Assembly: GCF_947494875.1 (NCBI RefSeq)
Contig: NZ_CANLWM010000001.1
Span: 1,070,810-1,134,809 of the forward strand
From: an uncultured Williamsia sp.
Lineage (GTDB): Bacteria; Actinomycetota; Actinomycetes; Mycobacteriales; Mycobacteriaceae
Direction: 5' to 3'
Length of the DNA stretch: 64,000 bases
The notes below the pieces were generated by a model. That model did not search any database and was not told the DNA's origin. It saw only the letters and a list, made by a program, of their open reading frames with translations. Position numbers and translations under genes: made by a program. This document shows positions 1 through 9,450 of this stretch, piece by piece. Every line of letters begins with the position of its first letter. The stretch's first letter is position 1.

Positions 1-1
1 G

Positions 2-1255
2 CAGGGCTGCAGCGACTTCGGGACGATCAACACCTTCTACACCGGGTACCAGCCGATCGACGACCCGGAGGCGAAGGCGAAGTTCGAACGCGCCTACGGC
101 CGCGAGTTCTCCACCGAACCGGGGATGGACAACCACGAGATGGTCGACGCCGCGCACGAGGGGAGGTTGAAGGGACTCGTCGTCATCGGCGAGGAGCTGG
201 CCCTCGTCGACGCGAACATCCACTACGTGCAGGAGGCGATGGAGAACCTGGAGTTCTGCGTCGTGTCCGAGTTGTACTTCTCCCGCACCTGCGAATACGC
301 CGACGTCGTGCTCCCCGCGGCGGCCTCGCTCGAGAAGGACGGGACGTTCACCAGCACCGAGCGCCGTGTCCAGCGGCTGTACAAGGCGATGGAACCGATC
401 GGCGACGCGAAGGCGGACTGGCAGATCCTCCAGGACATCGCGCGGCACATGGGCTACGAGTGGGGCTACACACACCCGAGCGAGATCATGGACGAGATCG
501 CGGCGTTGACACCGCTGTTCGCCGGGGTCCGGTACGACCGGCTGGAGGGCTACGCCTCCCAACAGTGGCCCGTCGCGGAGGACGGCACCGACACGCCCTT
601 GCTCTACACCGACGGCTTCCACTTCGACGACGGCCGAGCGAGGTTGTACCCCCTCGACTTCCGGGAGCCGACGGAGAAGCCCGACTCGAAGTACCCGCTG
701 CACGTGAACAACGGTCGCGTGCTCGAGCACTTCCACGAGGGCAACCTCACCCTGCGGTCGACGGGTCTGGCCCACATCGTCCCCGACACCTACGTCGAGA
801 TGAACCGGCGGACCGGTGAGGCGTACGGCGGCCTCGCGACCGGCGATTGGGTGCGGCTGGTGTCGCGCCACGGTGAACTCACCGCACGGGTCCTCCTGTC
901 GGAGGAGATCGCCGACGAGCAGCTGTGGGTGCCGATGCAGGCCGCGGAGATCAACTCGCTCACGTCGAACGAGGTCGACCCGGACTCGCACACCCCGGCC
1001 TACAAGGAGATCGCGGTGTATCTCGAGCGGGCCGACGGTCCTCAGGAGGTGCGCGGCGGTGCCCGACGCGGCGCCGACCGCGGCCGGAAGGGGGCTCGGG
1101 ACCTCCGGGCGGATCCGAGCGGTCCGCCCCTGCCCCGCGGCCACCACCGCTACGGACATCCGACGCCGCAGGCCGGCGTGGAGGTCCAGCGCAAGTGGGA
1201 CCGCCCCGACTACGTGACGCCCCCGGAACCCGAACCGGGCGACGCCCGAGCCTGA
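2..1255 (+). CDS. fdhF: formate dehydrogenase, molybdopterin-containing alpha subunit (5' end outside window)
   Basis: This is the last 417 codons of a molybdopterin oxidoreductase; the reading frame is open from base 2, so the gene starts left of the window. Visible segments are the NTFYTGYQP region, YFSRTCEYADVVLPAAASLE followed by GTFTSTERRVQR (typical of the formate dehydrogenase MopB core), and a C-terminal molybdopterin-dinucleotide-binding barrel (YPLHVNNGRVLEHFHEGN, then NRRTGEAYGLATGDWVRLVS-like sequence). The tail KWDRPDY is typical of actinobacterial FdhF; an Arg/Gly-rich stretch near residue 350 looks like a local insertion. It would oxidise formate in the cytoplasm. The DUF1641 gene 24 bp downstream supports the assignment. 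Confidence 0.88.
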   Translation, partial: QGCSDFGTINTFYTGYQPIDDPEAKAKFERAYGREFSTEPGMDNHEMVDAAHEGRLKGLVVIGEELALVDANIHYVQEAMENLEFCVVSELYFSRTCEYADVVLPAAASLEKDGTFTSTERRVQRLYKAMEPIGDAKADWQILQDIARHMGYEWGYTHPSEIMDEIAALTPLFAGVRYDRLEGYASQQWPVAEDGTDTPLLYTDGFHFDDGRARLYPLDFREPTEKPDSKYPLHVNNGRVLEHFHEGNLTLRSTGLAHIVPDTYVEMNRRTGEAYGGLATGDWVRLVSRHGELTARVLLSEEIADEQLWVPMQAAEINSLTSNEVDPDSHTPAYKEIAVYLERADGPQEVRGGARRGADRGRKGARDLRADPSGPPLPRGHHRYGHPTPQAGVEVQRKWDRPDYVTPPEPEPGDARA

Positions 1256-1279
1256 ACCACCCCGACGAGAGGCCCGACC

Positions 1280-1696
1280 ATGGCACGCTCACTCGCCTAC
1301 ACACCGCCCACCCCACCGGACACCGGTGCCCGCGACGAACTGGACGACCTCGTCGACGCACTGCACGAGAGCGGACTGCTCCGGGCCCTCGCCGGCGGTG
1401 CGCGGGCCTACCCGACGTTGCTGCACACCCTGCTCGACGCGATCGACGCCGACACACTGCGCGCCGGTCTCGCCGTCGCCGGCGGGCTCGCCGACCTGGA
1501 CCCCGATGCCGCGGAACGACTGGCCGGTGGCATCCGACAGGCGCGCTCGGACGCGACCGCCGCGGCTACCGGACGTCCGGAGGGCCCGATCGGTCTGGCC
1601 AAGCGACTCCGCGACCCCGACACGCGACGTGGGTTGTCCGCGGCTCTGGCTGCGCTCGCGGCGATCGGGGCGGCGCTGGGCCCCGAGAGGCGCTGA
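1280..1696 (+). CDS. DUF1641 domain protein, formate dehydrogenase companion
   Basis: A 138-residue Ala/Leu-rich protein with a DUF1641-like body: a LDDLVDALHESGLLRALAGG start, a middle ADLDPDAAERLAGGI, and a C-terminal helix LSAALAALAAIGAALG. DUF1641 proteins are commonly encoded next to formate dehydrogenase alpha subunits, and this one lies 24 bp downstream of fdhF on the same strand, so co-transcription is likely. The biochemical role of the family is not established; an accessory or assembly role is inferred from context only. No catalytic motif is seen. Confidence 0.8.
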   Translation: MARSLAYTPPTPPDTGARDELDDLVDALHESGLLRALAGGARAYPTLLHTLLDAIDADTLRAGLAVAGGLADLDPDAAERLAGGIRQARSDATAAATGRPEGPIGLAKRLRDPDTRRGLSAALAALAAIGAALGPERR

Positions 1697-1754
1697 GGGC
1701 GGCGGTTCGCCTCGTCGTCACCTCCCGTTCGCCCGCGGGCGCGACGATGCCGGG

Positions 1755-3305
1755 ATGGCTCTCACCCGTCGTCGCTTCCTCGCCTCGTCCGCCGCGGCCG
1801 GTCTCCTGGTGCCGGCGTCCGGCCTGCTCGCCTCCCGCGCCACGGCCGCGCCCGGGCTGCTGCGTGCCCGCCCGACGCTGACCCATGGGATCGCGGCCGG
1901 CGACCCGCGGGCCGACGGTGCGCTGGTGTGGGCGCGCTCGGACACGCCTGCCCGGATGATCGTCGAGGCGTCCTTGCTGGAGAACCTGGCCCTCTCGCGG
2001 CGGTTCATCGGCCCGGTGCTCACCCCGGCCACCGACGGCACCGGCCGAGTCCGGGTGACCGGCATGCCGCCCGGCTCGACCATCCACTACCGGTTCACCC
2101 TCGAGTCCGACCGCGGGACCCGGTCGCAGCCCCTGACGGGCACCTTCCGCACCGCCCCGGTGCTCCCTGCGCCGATCCGCCTGACATGGTCCGGTGACGT
2201 CGCCGGCCAGGGGTGGGGGATCGACGAGTCCCGCGGGGGCATGCGGGGATTCGCGGCCGTGGCCGACCGACAGAGCGACCTGTTCCTGCACTCCGGTGAC
2301 ACGATCTACGCTGACAACCCGATGAAGGAGACCGTCGACCTCGGCGGCGGACAGGTGTGGCGCAACCGCGTCACCCCTGCGAAATCCGATGTCGCACAGA
2401 CTCTGGACCAGTTCCGCGGGAACCATGCCTACAACCTCACCGACGACAACTACCGGCGCTTCGCGTCGACGACCACGCAGCTCGTGCAGTGGGACGACCA
2501 CGAGACGTTCAACAACTGGTTCCCCGGCGAGATTGCCGCGAATCCCGCGTACACGCAGGAGAAGCGGGCCGACGTGTTGTCCGCTCGTGCCCTGCAGGCG
2601 TTCCACGAGTGGCAGCCGGTGTCACCGGTCGACGCCGTCGACGGGCGCGTCTACCGGAAGGTGTCCTACGGGCCGCTGCTCGACATCTTCGTGCTCGACA
2701 TGCGCAGCTACAAGGACTCGAACTCCGACTCCCGCGTCCCGTCCGGTGGGCACATCCTCGGCGACCGTCAGGCGCGGTGGCTCGTCGACGGTCTGAACCG
2801 CTCGCGGGCGCGGTGGAAGATCGTCGCGAACGACCTGCCGCTCGGGATCGTCGTGCCCGACACCACCTACGGCGACACGTCGGCGATGGAGGCGGTGGCG
2901 CAGGGTGACGACGGCGCCCCGCTGGGTCGTGAGACCGAGCTCGCGTGGATCCTGCGCAGCACCCGGTCGGTCCGGAACGTGGTGTGGCTGACCGCCGACG
3001 TGCACTACACCGCCGCCAACCACTACCACCCCGATCGCGCGGCGGTGCGCGACTTCCGGCCCTTCTGGGAGTTCGTCTCCGGTCCGCTGCACGCCGGTGC
3101 GTTCCCCGCCGGCGAGCTCGACCGCACCTTCGGCATCGAGCAGGTCTTCGTCCACGCACCGACCACCCCGAACGTCGGACCCGCGACGCCGGAGTTCCAA
3201 CACTTCGGTGAGGTCGAGATCGACGCCCTCGGATCCCGGATGTCGGTGTCGCTGTTCGACGCGACGGGGACGAGGCTGCACCGGACGGATATCCCCGGAG
3301 AATGA
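1755..3305 (+). CDS. phoD: PhoD-family alkaline phosphatase, Tat-exported
   Basis: A 516-residue secreted phosphodiesterase/phosphatase. The start at 1755 gives a classic twin-arginine signal (TRRRFLASSAAAGLL) followed by a hydrophobic stretch and an Ala-rich cleavage region; the open frame extends further upstream but without a signal peptide. An N-terminal PhoD Ig-like domain (THGIAAGDPRADGALVWAR) precedes the metallophosphatase domain, with SGDTIYAD near residue 178, QWDDHETFNNWFPGE near 245 and TADVHY near 412 as metal ligands. It probably releases phosphate from phosphodiesters outside the membrane, using Ca/Fe after folded export through Tat. No Pho box was identified in the short 58-bp gap upstream. 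Confidence 0.9.
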   Translation: MALTRRRFLASSAAAGLLVPASGLLASRATAAPGLLRARPTLTHGIAAGDPRADGALVWARSDTPARMIVEASLLENLALSRRFIGPVLTPATDGTGRVRVTGMPPGSTIHYRFTLESDRGTRSQPLTGTFRTAPVLPAPIRLTWSGDVAGQGWGIDESRGGMRGFAAVADRQSDLFLHSGDTIYADNPMKETVDLGGGQVWRNRVTPAKSDVAQTLDQFRGNHAYNLTDDNYRRFASTTTQLVQWDDHETFNNWFPGEIAANPAYTQEKRADVLSARALQAFHEWQPVSPVDAVDGRVYRKVSYGPLLDIFVLDMRSYKDSNSDSRVPSGGHILGDRQARWLVDGLNRSRARWKIVANDLPLGIVVPDTTYGDTSAMEAVAQGDDGAPLGRETELAWILRSTRSVRNVVWLTADVHYTAANHYHPDRAAVRDFRPFWEFVSGPLHAGAFPAGELDRTFGIEQVFVHAPTTPNVGPATPEFQHFGEVEIDALGSRMSVSLFDATGTRLHRTDIPGE

Positions 3306-3374
3306 TCCTCTGACCGGGTAGGTTTCTCACACATGCCCGGGACCGACCGGGCGACGAGTCGGAGTGGGTGACGT

Positions 3375-4916
3375 GTGCGGCTGATCCGTCGCGACTACGA
3401 CTACGGCTCGATCCTCTTGGGATCGGTGAACGAGGGACGCCGGAGGCAGCGGATCCGCATCCAGCTCCTGCTGACCCTGTCGATCGTGCTGTCGAACGCG
3501 ATCGGCGCCATCATGGCCGTCGTCCTCGCGAGCGTCGGCATCCCCGAGCCGAGCGTCTTCTTCGCCAAGTTCTGGTGGGTCAACTTCATCGCGCTGCCGG
3601 TGTACGTCGGCGCGGCACTCGTACTCGGCGCCCTGCTCGGGACGCTGATCATCGTCCGGCAGCTGCGGTGGGCGATCCGCGACCAGGAGCCGACCCGCAA
3701 GGAGGCCCGCAAGGCTCGCTGGATCCCGTGGAAGCTGACCGCGCTGCAGGCGTCGTTCTGGATCGTCGCGGTCATCATGTTCACGATCTGCTACGGCGTC
3801 CTCGATCCCAACCTCATCCCGAAGATCTTCTTCGTCGTCGGTCTGGCCGGCACGGTCGTCTGCGCCATCTCTTATCTGCTCAGCGAGTTCTCGCTGCGAC
3901 CGATCGCCGCACAGATCATCGCCGCGGCTCCCCGCTCCGCCCGGCGACGCCGAGGAGCGCTGCGCACGAGGGCGTTCATCTCGTGGTCGGTGGGGTCCGG
4001 CATCCCGATCGTCGGCATGTTCCTCGTCGCCGGCTTCGGGTTGTTCCGCGACCAGACCACCAAGACCGACGTCTTCGTCGGCATCACCGTCCTCGTCGCG
4101 ACCGCGCTCTTCACCGGGTTCCTGCTGACCGTGCTGAACACCACCCACGTCGTCGCGCCGGTTCGCAACGTCGCGTCGGGTATGACGAAGGTGAGCAAGG
4201 GCGACACCGACGTGTCCGTGGTCATCTTCGACGACACCGAACTCGGTGAGCTGCAGGCCGGGTTCAACTCGATGGTCGAGGGCCTGCGCGAGCGGGAGCG
4301 ACTGCAGGACCTGTTCGGTCGGCACGTCGGCCGTGACGTGGCCGAGGCCGCGCTGTCCAGCGACCCCGAGCTCGGCGGCACCGAACGCACCGTCGCGGTG
4401 GTCTTCGTCGACGTCATCGGGTCGACGACGCTCGCCTCCGAACGCGAACCGGCCGAGGTCGTCCGAATCCTCAACCGCTTCTTCGCCGTCATCGTCACCG
4501 AGGTCGAGGAACGCAAGGGCCTGGTCAACAAGTTCGAGGGCGACGCGGTGCTCGCGGTGTTCGGCGCCCCCATCGACCTCGACGACTCCGCCGGTGCGGC
4601 GCTCGCCGCGGCACGCGCGATCTCGGCCCGACTGGCCGACGAGGTGCCGGAGCTCTCGGCCGGCATCGGCGTCGGGTACGGGACCGTCGTCGCCGGCAAC
4701 GTCGGAGCCATCCAGCGGTTCGAGTACACCGTCATCGGCGACGCCGTGAACGAGTCGGCGCGTCTGAGCGAGTTGGCCAAACGCGACCCCGTGCACCCGC
4801 TGGCCAGCGGCGCCGCCGTGGACGCCGCGCACGACGAGGCGCAGCACTGGGACGAGCAGGAGACGGTCACCCTGCGCGGGCGGACAGCCGAGACGGTGGT
4901 CTACGCCGCGCGCTAG
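3375..4916 (+). CDS. membrane-anchored class III adenylate/guanylate cyclase with HAMP domain
   Basis: A 513-residue protein starting at a GTG. About six hydrophobic segments in the first 260 residues (e.g. LLTLSIVLSNAIGAIMAVVL, FWIVAVIMFTICYGVL) are followed by a HAMP linker (VAPVRNVASGMTKVSKGDTD, about 260-315) and a class III cyclase domain. Metal-binding aspartates lie in VFVDVIGSTTLAS (about 341) and FEGDAVLAVFG (about 385), and the transition-state Asn/Arg in GDAVNESARLS. The KFEGD lysine is the usual purine-specifying residue. The layout matches the mycobacterial Rv1318c/Rv1319c/Rv1320c/Rv3645 group, which make cAMP. The input signal is unknown. Confidence 0.9.
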   Translation: MRLIRRDYDYGSILLGSVNEGRRRQRIRIQLLLTLSIVLSNAIGAIMAVVLASVGIPEPSVFFAKFWWVNFIALPVYVGAALVLGALLGTLIIVRQLRWAIRDQEPTRKEARKARWIPWKLTALQASFWIVAVIMFTICYGVLDPNLIPKIFFVVGLAGTVVCAISYLLSEFSLRPIAAQIIAAAPRSARRRRGALRTRAFISWSVGSGIPIVGMFLVAGFGLFRDQTTKTDVFVGITVLVATALFTGFLLTVLNTTHVVAPVRNVASGMTKVSKGDTDVSVVIFDDTELGELQAGFNSMVEGLRERERLQDLFGRHVGRDVAEAALSSDPELGGTERTVAVVFVDVIGSTTLASEREPAEVVRILNRFFAVIVTEVEERKGLVNKFEGDAVLAVFGAPIDLDDSAGAALAAARAISARLADEVPELSAGIGVGYGTVVAGNVGAIQRFEYTVIGDAVNESARLSELAKRDPVHPLASGAAVDAAHDEAQHWDEQETVTLRGRTAETVVYAAR

Positions 4917-4923
4917 TCGCCGG

Positions 4924-6525
4924 TCAGGACCCGCGTGTGCCGCGGTCGGACAACCCCTCGGCCAGGTCGAGCTGCCGCAACACCCGGCGCAGGACCTCGT
5001 CGTCGATGCGACCGGCGTCGCGTTCGGCGATGAACACCTCGCGCTGGGTCTGCAGCAACTCGGTGCGCAGACGGCTGAACACCATCGACGGGCTCTCGCC
5101 GATCTCCTCCTCGCCGCGCCCGAGCTCCTCCCACGCGAGGTTCTTGCGCGACTTCAGCCAGCGACGCAGCACGTGCACCTGGTCCTCGTTGGCCTCGGTG
5201 GAGGGGAGTTCGGCGGCGAGTTCGTCGAGACGTTTCCCGGCCGCGCGACCGGCGCGATCCTGCGCCGCGGCCAGCGCCAGCAGATCCGACCGCCGTTCGT
5301 CGCCGCTCACCCCGAGACGCCGGATCAGCCAGGGCAGCGAGAGTCCCTGCAGCAGCAGCGTTCCCACCACCACGACGAAGGTGAGGAAGATGATCTCGTC
5401 ACGGGCGGGGAACGCGTCGCCGGCGTCGGTGGTCAGCGGGATACCGAACGCCGCCGCCAGGCTCACCACGCCGCGCATCCCGGACCACCCGACGATGAAC
5501 ACCGCCGACGCGCTCGGGGCGGTCTCCCGCCCACGCACCGTGCGTGACAGCAGCCTGGGCAGATAGGTCGCCGGATACATCCACGCGATCCGCACCACGA
5601 TGACGGTGGCCAACACCGCGACCGCGCTCCACACGATGGCGCCGAGGGAGTGACCGCGCAGCCCGCGCACCACCTCGGGCAGCTGAAGCCCGATAAGCAG
5701 GAACACGAACGACTCGAGGACGACGTCGATCGAACGCCACACCGCGGTGTCCTGCAGTCGGGTGGCGTACCCGTCGCGCGCCGAACGCTGACCGAGGTAG
5801 AGGCCGACGACGACGACAGCGATGACACCGGACGCGTGGAGTTCCTCGGCGACGAAGTAGGTGGCGAACGGGATGACGATCCCCACCGCGGTCTCCATCG
5901 GCGGATCGGTGAGCCACAGCCGGATCCGGGAGACCACGACACCGAAGACGAGGCCGACGACCACACCGCCGACCGCCGCGAGCGCGAACAGGGCGATGCC
6001 GCCCCAGGCGGTCGTCGTGGCACCGACGGCCGCGCCGAGCGCGAGACGGTACGCCGTCAGGGCGGTCGCATCGTTGAGCAGGCTCTCCCCGCCGAGCAGC
6101 GTCGTGATCTTGCGGGGCAGCCCCAGCCGCCGTCCGATCGCCGTCGCGGACACCGCATCCGGCGGGGCGACGACCGCGCCGAGCACCAACGCCGCGGCGA
6201 GCGGGAGCTGCGGCAGCGACCAATACGCCACGAAACCGACGACCACCGCGCTGACCAGCGGCAGCGCGATCGCCAACAGCCCGATCGCCCGGGCGTTGCG
6301 GCGCAGTGCCACATACGAACTGTCCTGCGCCGCGGAGTACAGCAGCGGGGGAAGGATGACGAACAACACGACATCCGGGTCGAGTGCGACGGTCGGGAGG
6401 TGCGGGATGAACCCGACGCCCAGTCCGACGACCACCAGGATCAGCGGTGACGGCAGTTCCCACCGTCGCGCCAACGCCGCGACGCCGAGAGCGATGACGG
6501 CGACGGCGATGAGGGAGGCGTCCAA
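4924..6525 (-). CDS. Na+/H+ antiporter, CPA1 (NhaP) family
   Basis: A 533-residue membrane protein with about 12 hydrophobic segments. GESLLNDATA carries the ion-translocating Asp typical of CPA1 exchangers, APPDAVSATAIGRRLGLP is the family's conserved discontinuous-helix region, and the last 120 residues are a cytosolic, charged regulatory tail. The start is a TTG (codon at 6525) preceded by GAGAGG six bases upstream. The 3' end faces the cyclase gene with only 7 bp between stops. It would export Na+ (or K+) in exchange for protons for pH and salt homeostasis. Confidence 0.88.
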   Translation of the reverse strand: MDASLIAVAVIALGVAALARRWELPSPLILVVVGLGVGFIPHLPTVALDPDVVLFVILPPLLYSAAQDSSYVALRRNARAIGLLAIALPLVSAVVVGFVAYWSLPQLPLAAALVLGAVVAPPDAVSATAIGRRLGLPRKITTLLGGESLLNDATALTAYRLALGAAVGATTTAWGGIALFALAAVGGVVVGLVFGVVVSRIRLWLTDPPMETAVGIVIPFATYFVAEELHASGVIAVVVVGLYLGQRSARDGYATRLQDTAVWRSIDVVLESFVFLLIGLQLPEVVRGLRGHSLGAIVWSAVAVLATVIVVRIAWMYPATYLPRLLSRTVRGRETAPSASAVFIVGWSGMRGVVSLAAAFGIPLTTDAGDAFPARDEIIFLTFVVVVGTLLLQGLSLPWLIRRLGVSGDERRSDLLALAAAQDRAGRAAGKRLDELAAELPSTEANEDQVHVLRRWLKSRKNLAWEELGRGEEEIGESPSMVFSRLRTELLQTQREVFIAERDAGRIDDEVLRRVLRQLDLAEGLSDRGTRGS

Positions 6526-6600
6526 CGGTGACCTCTCGGCTCGAGGTGGGCGGCGGGACGAGGATATCGCCGCCCCGCCGAGCCGACAGCGCGCCGACGG

Positions 6601-7080
6601 CTATGCGGTGACGGACCCGTTCATCGCGGGTTGCTGGTCCGACGAATCGTCGTGCATCGCGGCGACGAGTTCCATCAGCGCGCCGCGGAGCTTCATCAGG
6701 TCGCCTTCCGGGAGACGCGTCCGGCAGCGCACCTCGCCGGCGATCCGGCCGCCCTCGTCCTGCAGTTCTCGACCGGCCTCCGTCAGACGCATGCGATGCA
6801 CACGACGATCGGACGGGTCGCGCTGCCGCTCGACCAGACCGGCCTTCACCAACCGGTCGAGGACGGGGGCGAGGCCGTTGGCCGGGAGGTCGAGACGGTC
6901 GGCGAGAGTGCCGACGGAGATGTCGTCGTCCTCCCACAGCACCATCATGACGAGGAACTGCGGGTAGGTGAGGCCGATCTTCTCGAGCATCGGGCGGTAG
7001 GCGCGGACGAGCGTGGACGACGCCGAGTACAGGGCGAAGCACAGCTGGTCGTCGAGGCGGGGGGCAGTGGTCTCGGTCAT
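6601..7080 (-). CDS. ohrR: OhrR-type MarR regulator (organic hydroperoxide sensor)
   Basis: A 159-residue winged-helix repressor. The N-terminal LDDQLCFALYSASSTLVRAY with Cys14 matches the OhrR signature, where this Cys is oxidised by organic hydroperoxides and releases DNA. The wHTH follows (VGTLADRLDLPANGLAPVLDRL, then the wing VERQRDPSDRRVHRMRL). The chosen ATG at 7080 is preceded by CTGGAGA; a longer frame upstream lacks family similarity. OhrR normally controls a neighbouring ohr peroxidase gene, but no ohr is present in this window. Confidence 0.85.
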   Translation of the reverse strand: MTETTAPRLDDQLCFALYSASSTLVRAYRPMLEKIGLTYPQFLVMMVLWEDDDISVGTLADRLDLPANGLAPVLDRLVKAGLVERQRDPSDRRVHRMRLTEAGRELQDEGGRIAGEVRCRTRLPEGDLMKLRGALMELVAAMHDDSSDQQPAMNGSVTA

Positions 7081-7256
7081 CGCATCTCCAGGGCACAATC
7101 GGGATGGTCGGACAAATCGCCCTCTGCTGGGATCGACCTGTTCTGATCCAGACCAGCGTACGGCGTGCGTGATCCTGTTGGGCAACTCGGCTCATGTATG
7201 CCGCAACAAATGGTGTTCCTGCCGGTCGGCGCCGTGGTTCGCCGCGCCGACGGCGG

Positions 7257-7613
7257 ATGCGGGACAATGCGCGGGTGCGATCAATCGGGAGATCCGTCCG
7301 CCACCGGCTGATCGGCGACCGTGACGTCGCCGCCGATCCGGTGGACGACGGTCAGTGCGTCCACCTGCGGGAAGCGGCCGTCTCGGACGCTGACGTCGAG
7401 TCCGAGCGGCTCTGCCAGGGCTGTGCGGAGGACGGCGAGCAACACTGGGCCCACCTCCGGCAGTGCCTGAGTTGCGGGTACATCGGTTGTTGTGACTCGA
7501 GTCCGCGGCGCCACGCCACCGCCCACCACATGTCGACGCACCACCCGGTGATGCGCTCCGCCGAGCCGGGCGAGTCCTGGCGTTGGTGTTACGTCGACGC
7601 CCAGATCGGATGA
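7257..7613 (+). CDS. UBP-type zinc finger protein
   Basis: A small protein (about 118 residues from the ATG at 7257; a GTG at 7275 is an equally plausible start). The C-terminal half is a bacterial ZnF-UBP domain: [30 protein letters not shown] followed by [27 protein letters not shown], giving the Cys/His zinc ligands. Stand-alone UBP fingers of this size are common in actinobacteria, but their ligand is unknown; eukaryotic relatives bind ubiquitin C-termini. It is divergent from ohrR and 7 bp upstream of purT, so it may share a transcript with purT. The N-terminal 45 residues are poorly conserved in type. Confidence 0.75.
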   Translation: MRDNARVRSIGRSVRHRLIGDRDVAADPVDDGQCVHLREAAVSDADVESERLCQGCAEDGEQHWAHLRQCLSCGYIGCCDSSPRRHATAHHMSTHHPVMRSAEPGESWRWCYVDAQIG

Positions 7614-7620
7614 GGAACCC

Positions 7621-9450
7621 ATGACGCGACCCGAGGACCGACCGGCCGACGCGGCACGCCCGGTCCCGCCGCGACCGGAGGTCGGACGACCTGACGGGCC
7701 CGGAAGGCCGGTGCCGCCCCCGCCCGTCGGGCGACCGGTGCCGCCGCGTGGACCCGTCCCGCCCGGTGCGCCCGTCCCGCCCGGTCCGCCGCCCCGTGGC
7801 GCACGTCCCGTGCCGCCCCGTCCTGCCGGTCGTCCGGGGCCGCCGCCGATCACGACGGGCCGGACCGTCGCCGGGCCGGCGCGGATCGGTACGCCGCTGT
7901 CGCCGTCGGCGACGCGCGTGATGCTCCTGGGAGCGGGAGAGCTGGGCAAGGAGGTGGTGATCGCCTTCCAGCGCCTCGGCGTCGAGGTGATCGCCGTGGA
8001 CCGCTACCACAACGCACCCGGTCATCAGGTCGCCCACCACGGCTTCGTGATGGACATGACCGATCCCGACGCGCTGCTCGCGCTCATCCTCGACCAGAAG
8101 CCGCACTACGTGGTCCCCGAGATCGAGGCGATCGCGACCAGCGCGCTGGAGGAGGCCGAGCGTCGCGGCATCACCGAGGTGATCCCCACCGCCCGCGCCA
8201 CCGCCCTGACGATGAACCGGGAGGGCATCCGACGTCTCGCCGACGAGCAGTTGGGGCTGCCGACGTCGGCCTATGCGTTCGCCGACTCCATCGAGCAGCT
8301 CACCGAGGCCACGCGTCGAATCGGGTTCCCGTGCCTGGTCAAGCCGACCATGTCGTCGTCGGGCAAGGGACAGTCGATGCTGCGTGGCCCGGAGGACATC
8401 CGTTCCGCCTGGGAGACGGCCGCATCCGGGGCGCGCGTCGTGGGCGGGCGGGTCATCGTCGAGGGTTTCGTCGACTTCGACTACGAGATCACGTTGCTCA
8501 CCGTGCGGGCCGTCGACCCCGCGACGGGCCGGCTCACCACGCACTTCTGCGCTCCGATCGGGCATCGGCAGGAGCGGGGTGACTACGTCGAGAGCTGGCA
8601 GCCGCAGGCGATGAGCCCGGTGGCCCACGGCGCGGCCATGTCGATCGCGGCACGCATCGTCACCGCCCTCGGTGACGGGGGGCTCGGTGGTCGCGGCGTG
8701 TTCGGTGTCGAGATGTTCGTCAAGGGCGACGACGTCTACTTCAGCGAGGTCAGTCCCCGCCCGCACGACACCGGTCTGGTGACGTTGGCGACGCAGCGGT
8801 TGTCCGAGTTCGAGATGCACGCGCGGGCGATCCTCGGCCTGCCCGTGGACGTGACGCTCGCCAGTCCCGGGGCGTCGGCCGTGATCTACGGCGGCCGCGA
8901 CGAGAAGGCGATCGCCTTCGAGAACGTCGCTGCGGCTCTGGCGGTCCCAGAGACCGACATCCGCCTGTTCGGCAAGCCGGAGAGCTACGTGCGCCGTCGC
9001 ATGGGAGTGGTCGTCGCGACGGCCGACGACGTCGTGGAGGCACGTCGGCGTGCGCGGGACGGCGCTGCGGCGGTCCGCCCGGTGAGCACCGCCCCGGCGG
9101 TGCCGGGCGATCGGCCCGCGGCACCCGAACCGGCGCCTGCGGTGGAGTCGACCGGCCCGAGCACCGATCGGTTCCGCGATCGCAGCGTGCGTCCCGAGCC
9201 CGCGGGTGACGGTCGGTCGGCCGTGCCCGCGGACGACGCCATCGCCGACGGCTCTGCCCCGGAGGCGGATCCGCCGCACACCGCGGTGTTCGACACCGCG
9301 GCCGCCGCCCGGGACGACGACGAGGCCGCGACCGACGCAGCTCGGCCGGACGCCGACACCGACCCCGTCGCCGAGTCGACGCGCGCCGACGCCGAGCGCG
9401 CCGAGACCGAGCGCACGGACACCGGTCGCGGCGTGACCGTGGAGAAGTAG
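7621..9450 (+). CDS. purT: formate-dependent phosphoribosylglycinamide formyltransferase PurT with extended N- and C-termini
   Basis: A 609-residue protein with an ATP-grasp core at about residues 95-480: [20 protein letters not shown] (N-domain), [27 protein letters not shown] (ATP loop), [19 protein letters not shown] metal-binding strand and [14 protein letters not shown]. PurT forms formyl-GAR from formate, ATP and GAR in purine synthesis. Typical PurT is about 400 residues. Here about 90 Pro/Arg/Gly-rich residues precede the core, and about 130 Ala/Asp/Glu/Pro-rich residues follow it, both apparently disordered. The ATG at 7621 has GAGGAACCC before it, so the extension looks translated. 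Confidence 0.9.
   Translation: MTRPEDRPADAARPVPPRPEVGRPDGPGRPVPPPPVGRPVPPRGPVPPGAPVPPGPPPRGARPVPPRPAGRPGPPPITTGRTVAGPARIGTPLSPSATRVMLLGAGELGKEVVIAFQRLGVEVIAVDRYHNAPGHQVAHHGFVMDMTDPDALLALILDQKPHYVVPEIEAIATSALEEAERRGITEVIPTARATALTMNREGIRRLADEQLGLPTSAYAFADSIEQLTEATRRIGFPCLVKPTMSSSGKGQSMLRGPEDIRSAWETAASGARVVGGRVIVEGFVDFDYEITLLTVRAVDPATGRLTTHFCAPIGHRQERGDYVESWQPQAMSPVAHGAAMSIAARIVTALGDGGLGGRGVFGVEMFVKGDDVYFSEVSPRPHDTGLVTLATQRLSEFEMHARAILGLPVDVTLASPGASAVIYGGRDEKAIAFENVAAALAVPETDIRLFGKPESYVRRRMGVVVATADDVVEARRRARDGAAAVRPVSTAPAVPGDRPAAPEPAPAVESTGPSTDRFRDRSVRPEPAGDGRSAVPADDAIADGSAPEADPPHTAVFDTAAAARDDDEAATDAARPDADTDPVAESTRADAERAETERTDTGRGVTVEK

Noticed and set aside
1326..1754. Long N-terminal extension of PhoD in the same frame
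   Set aside because: It overlaps DUF1641 and would bury the Tat signal; ATG 1755 gives a proper signal peptide.
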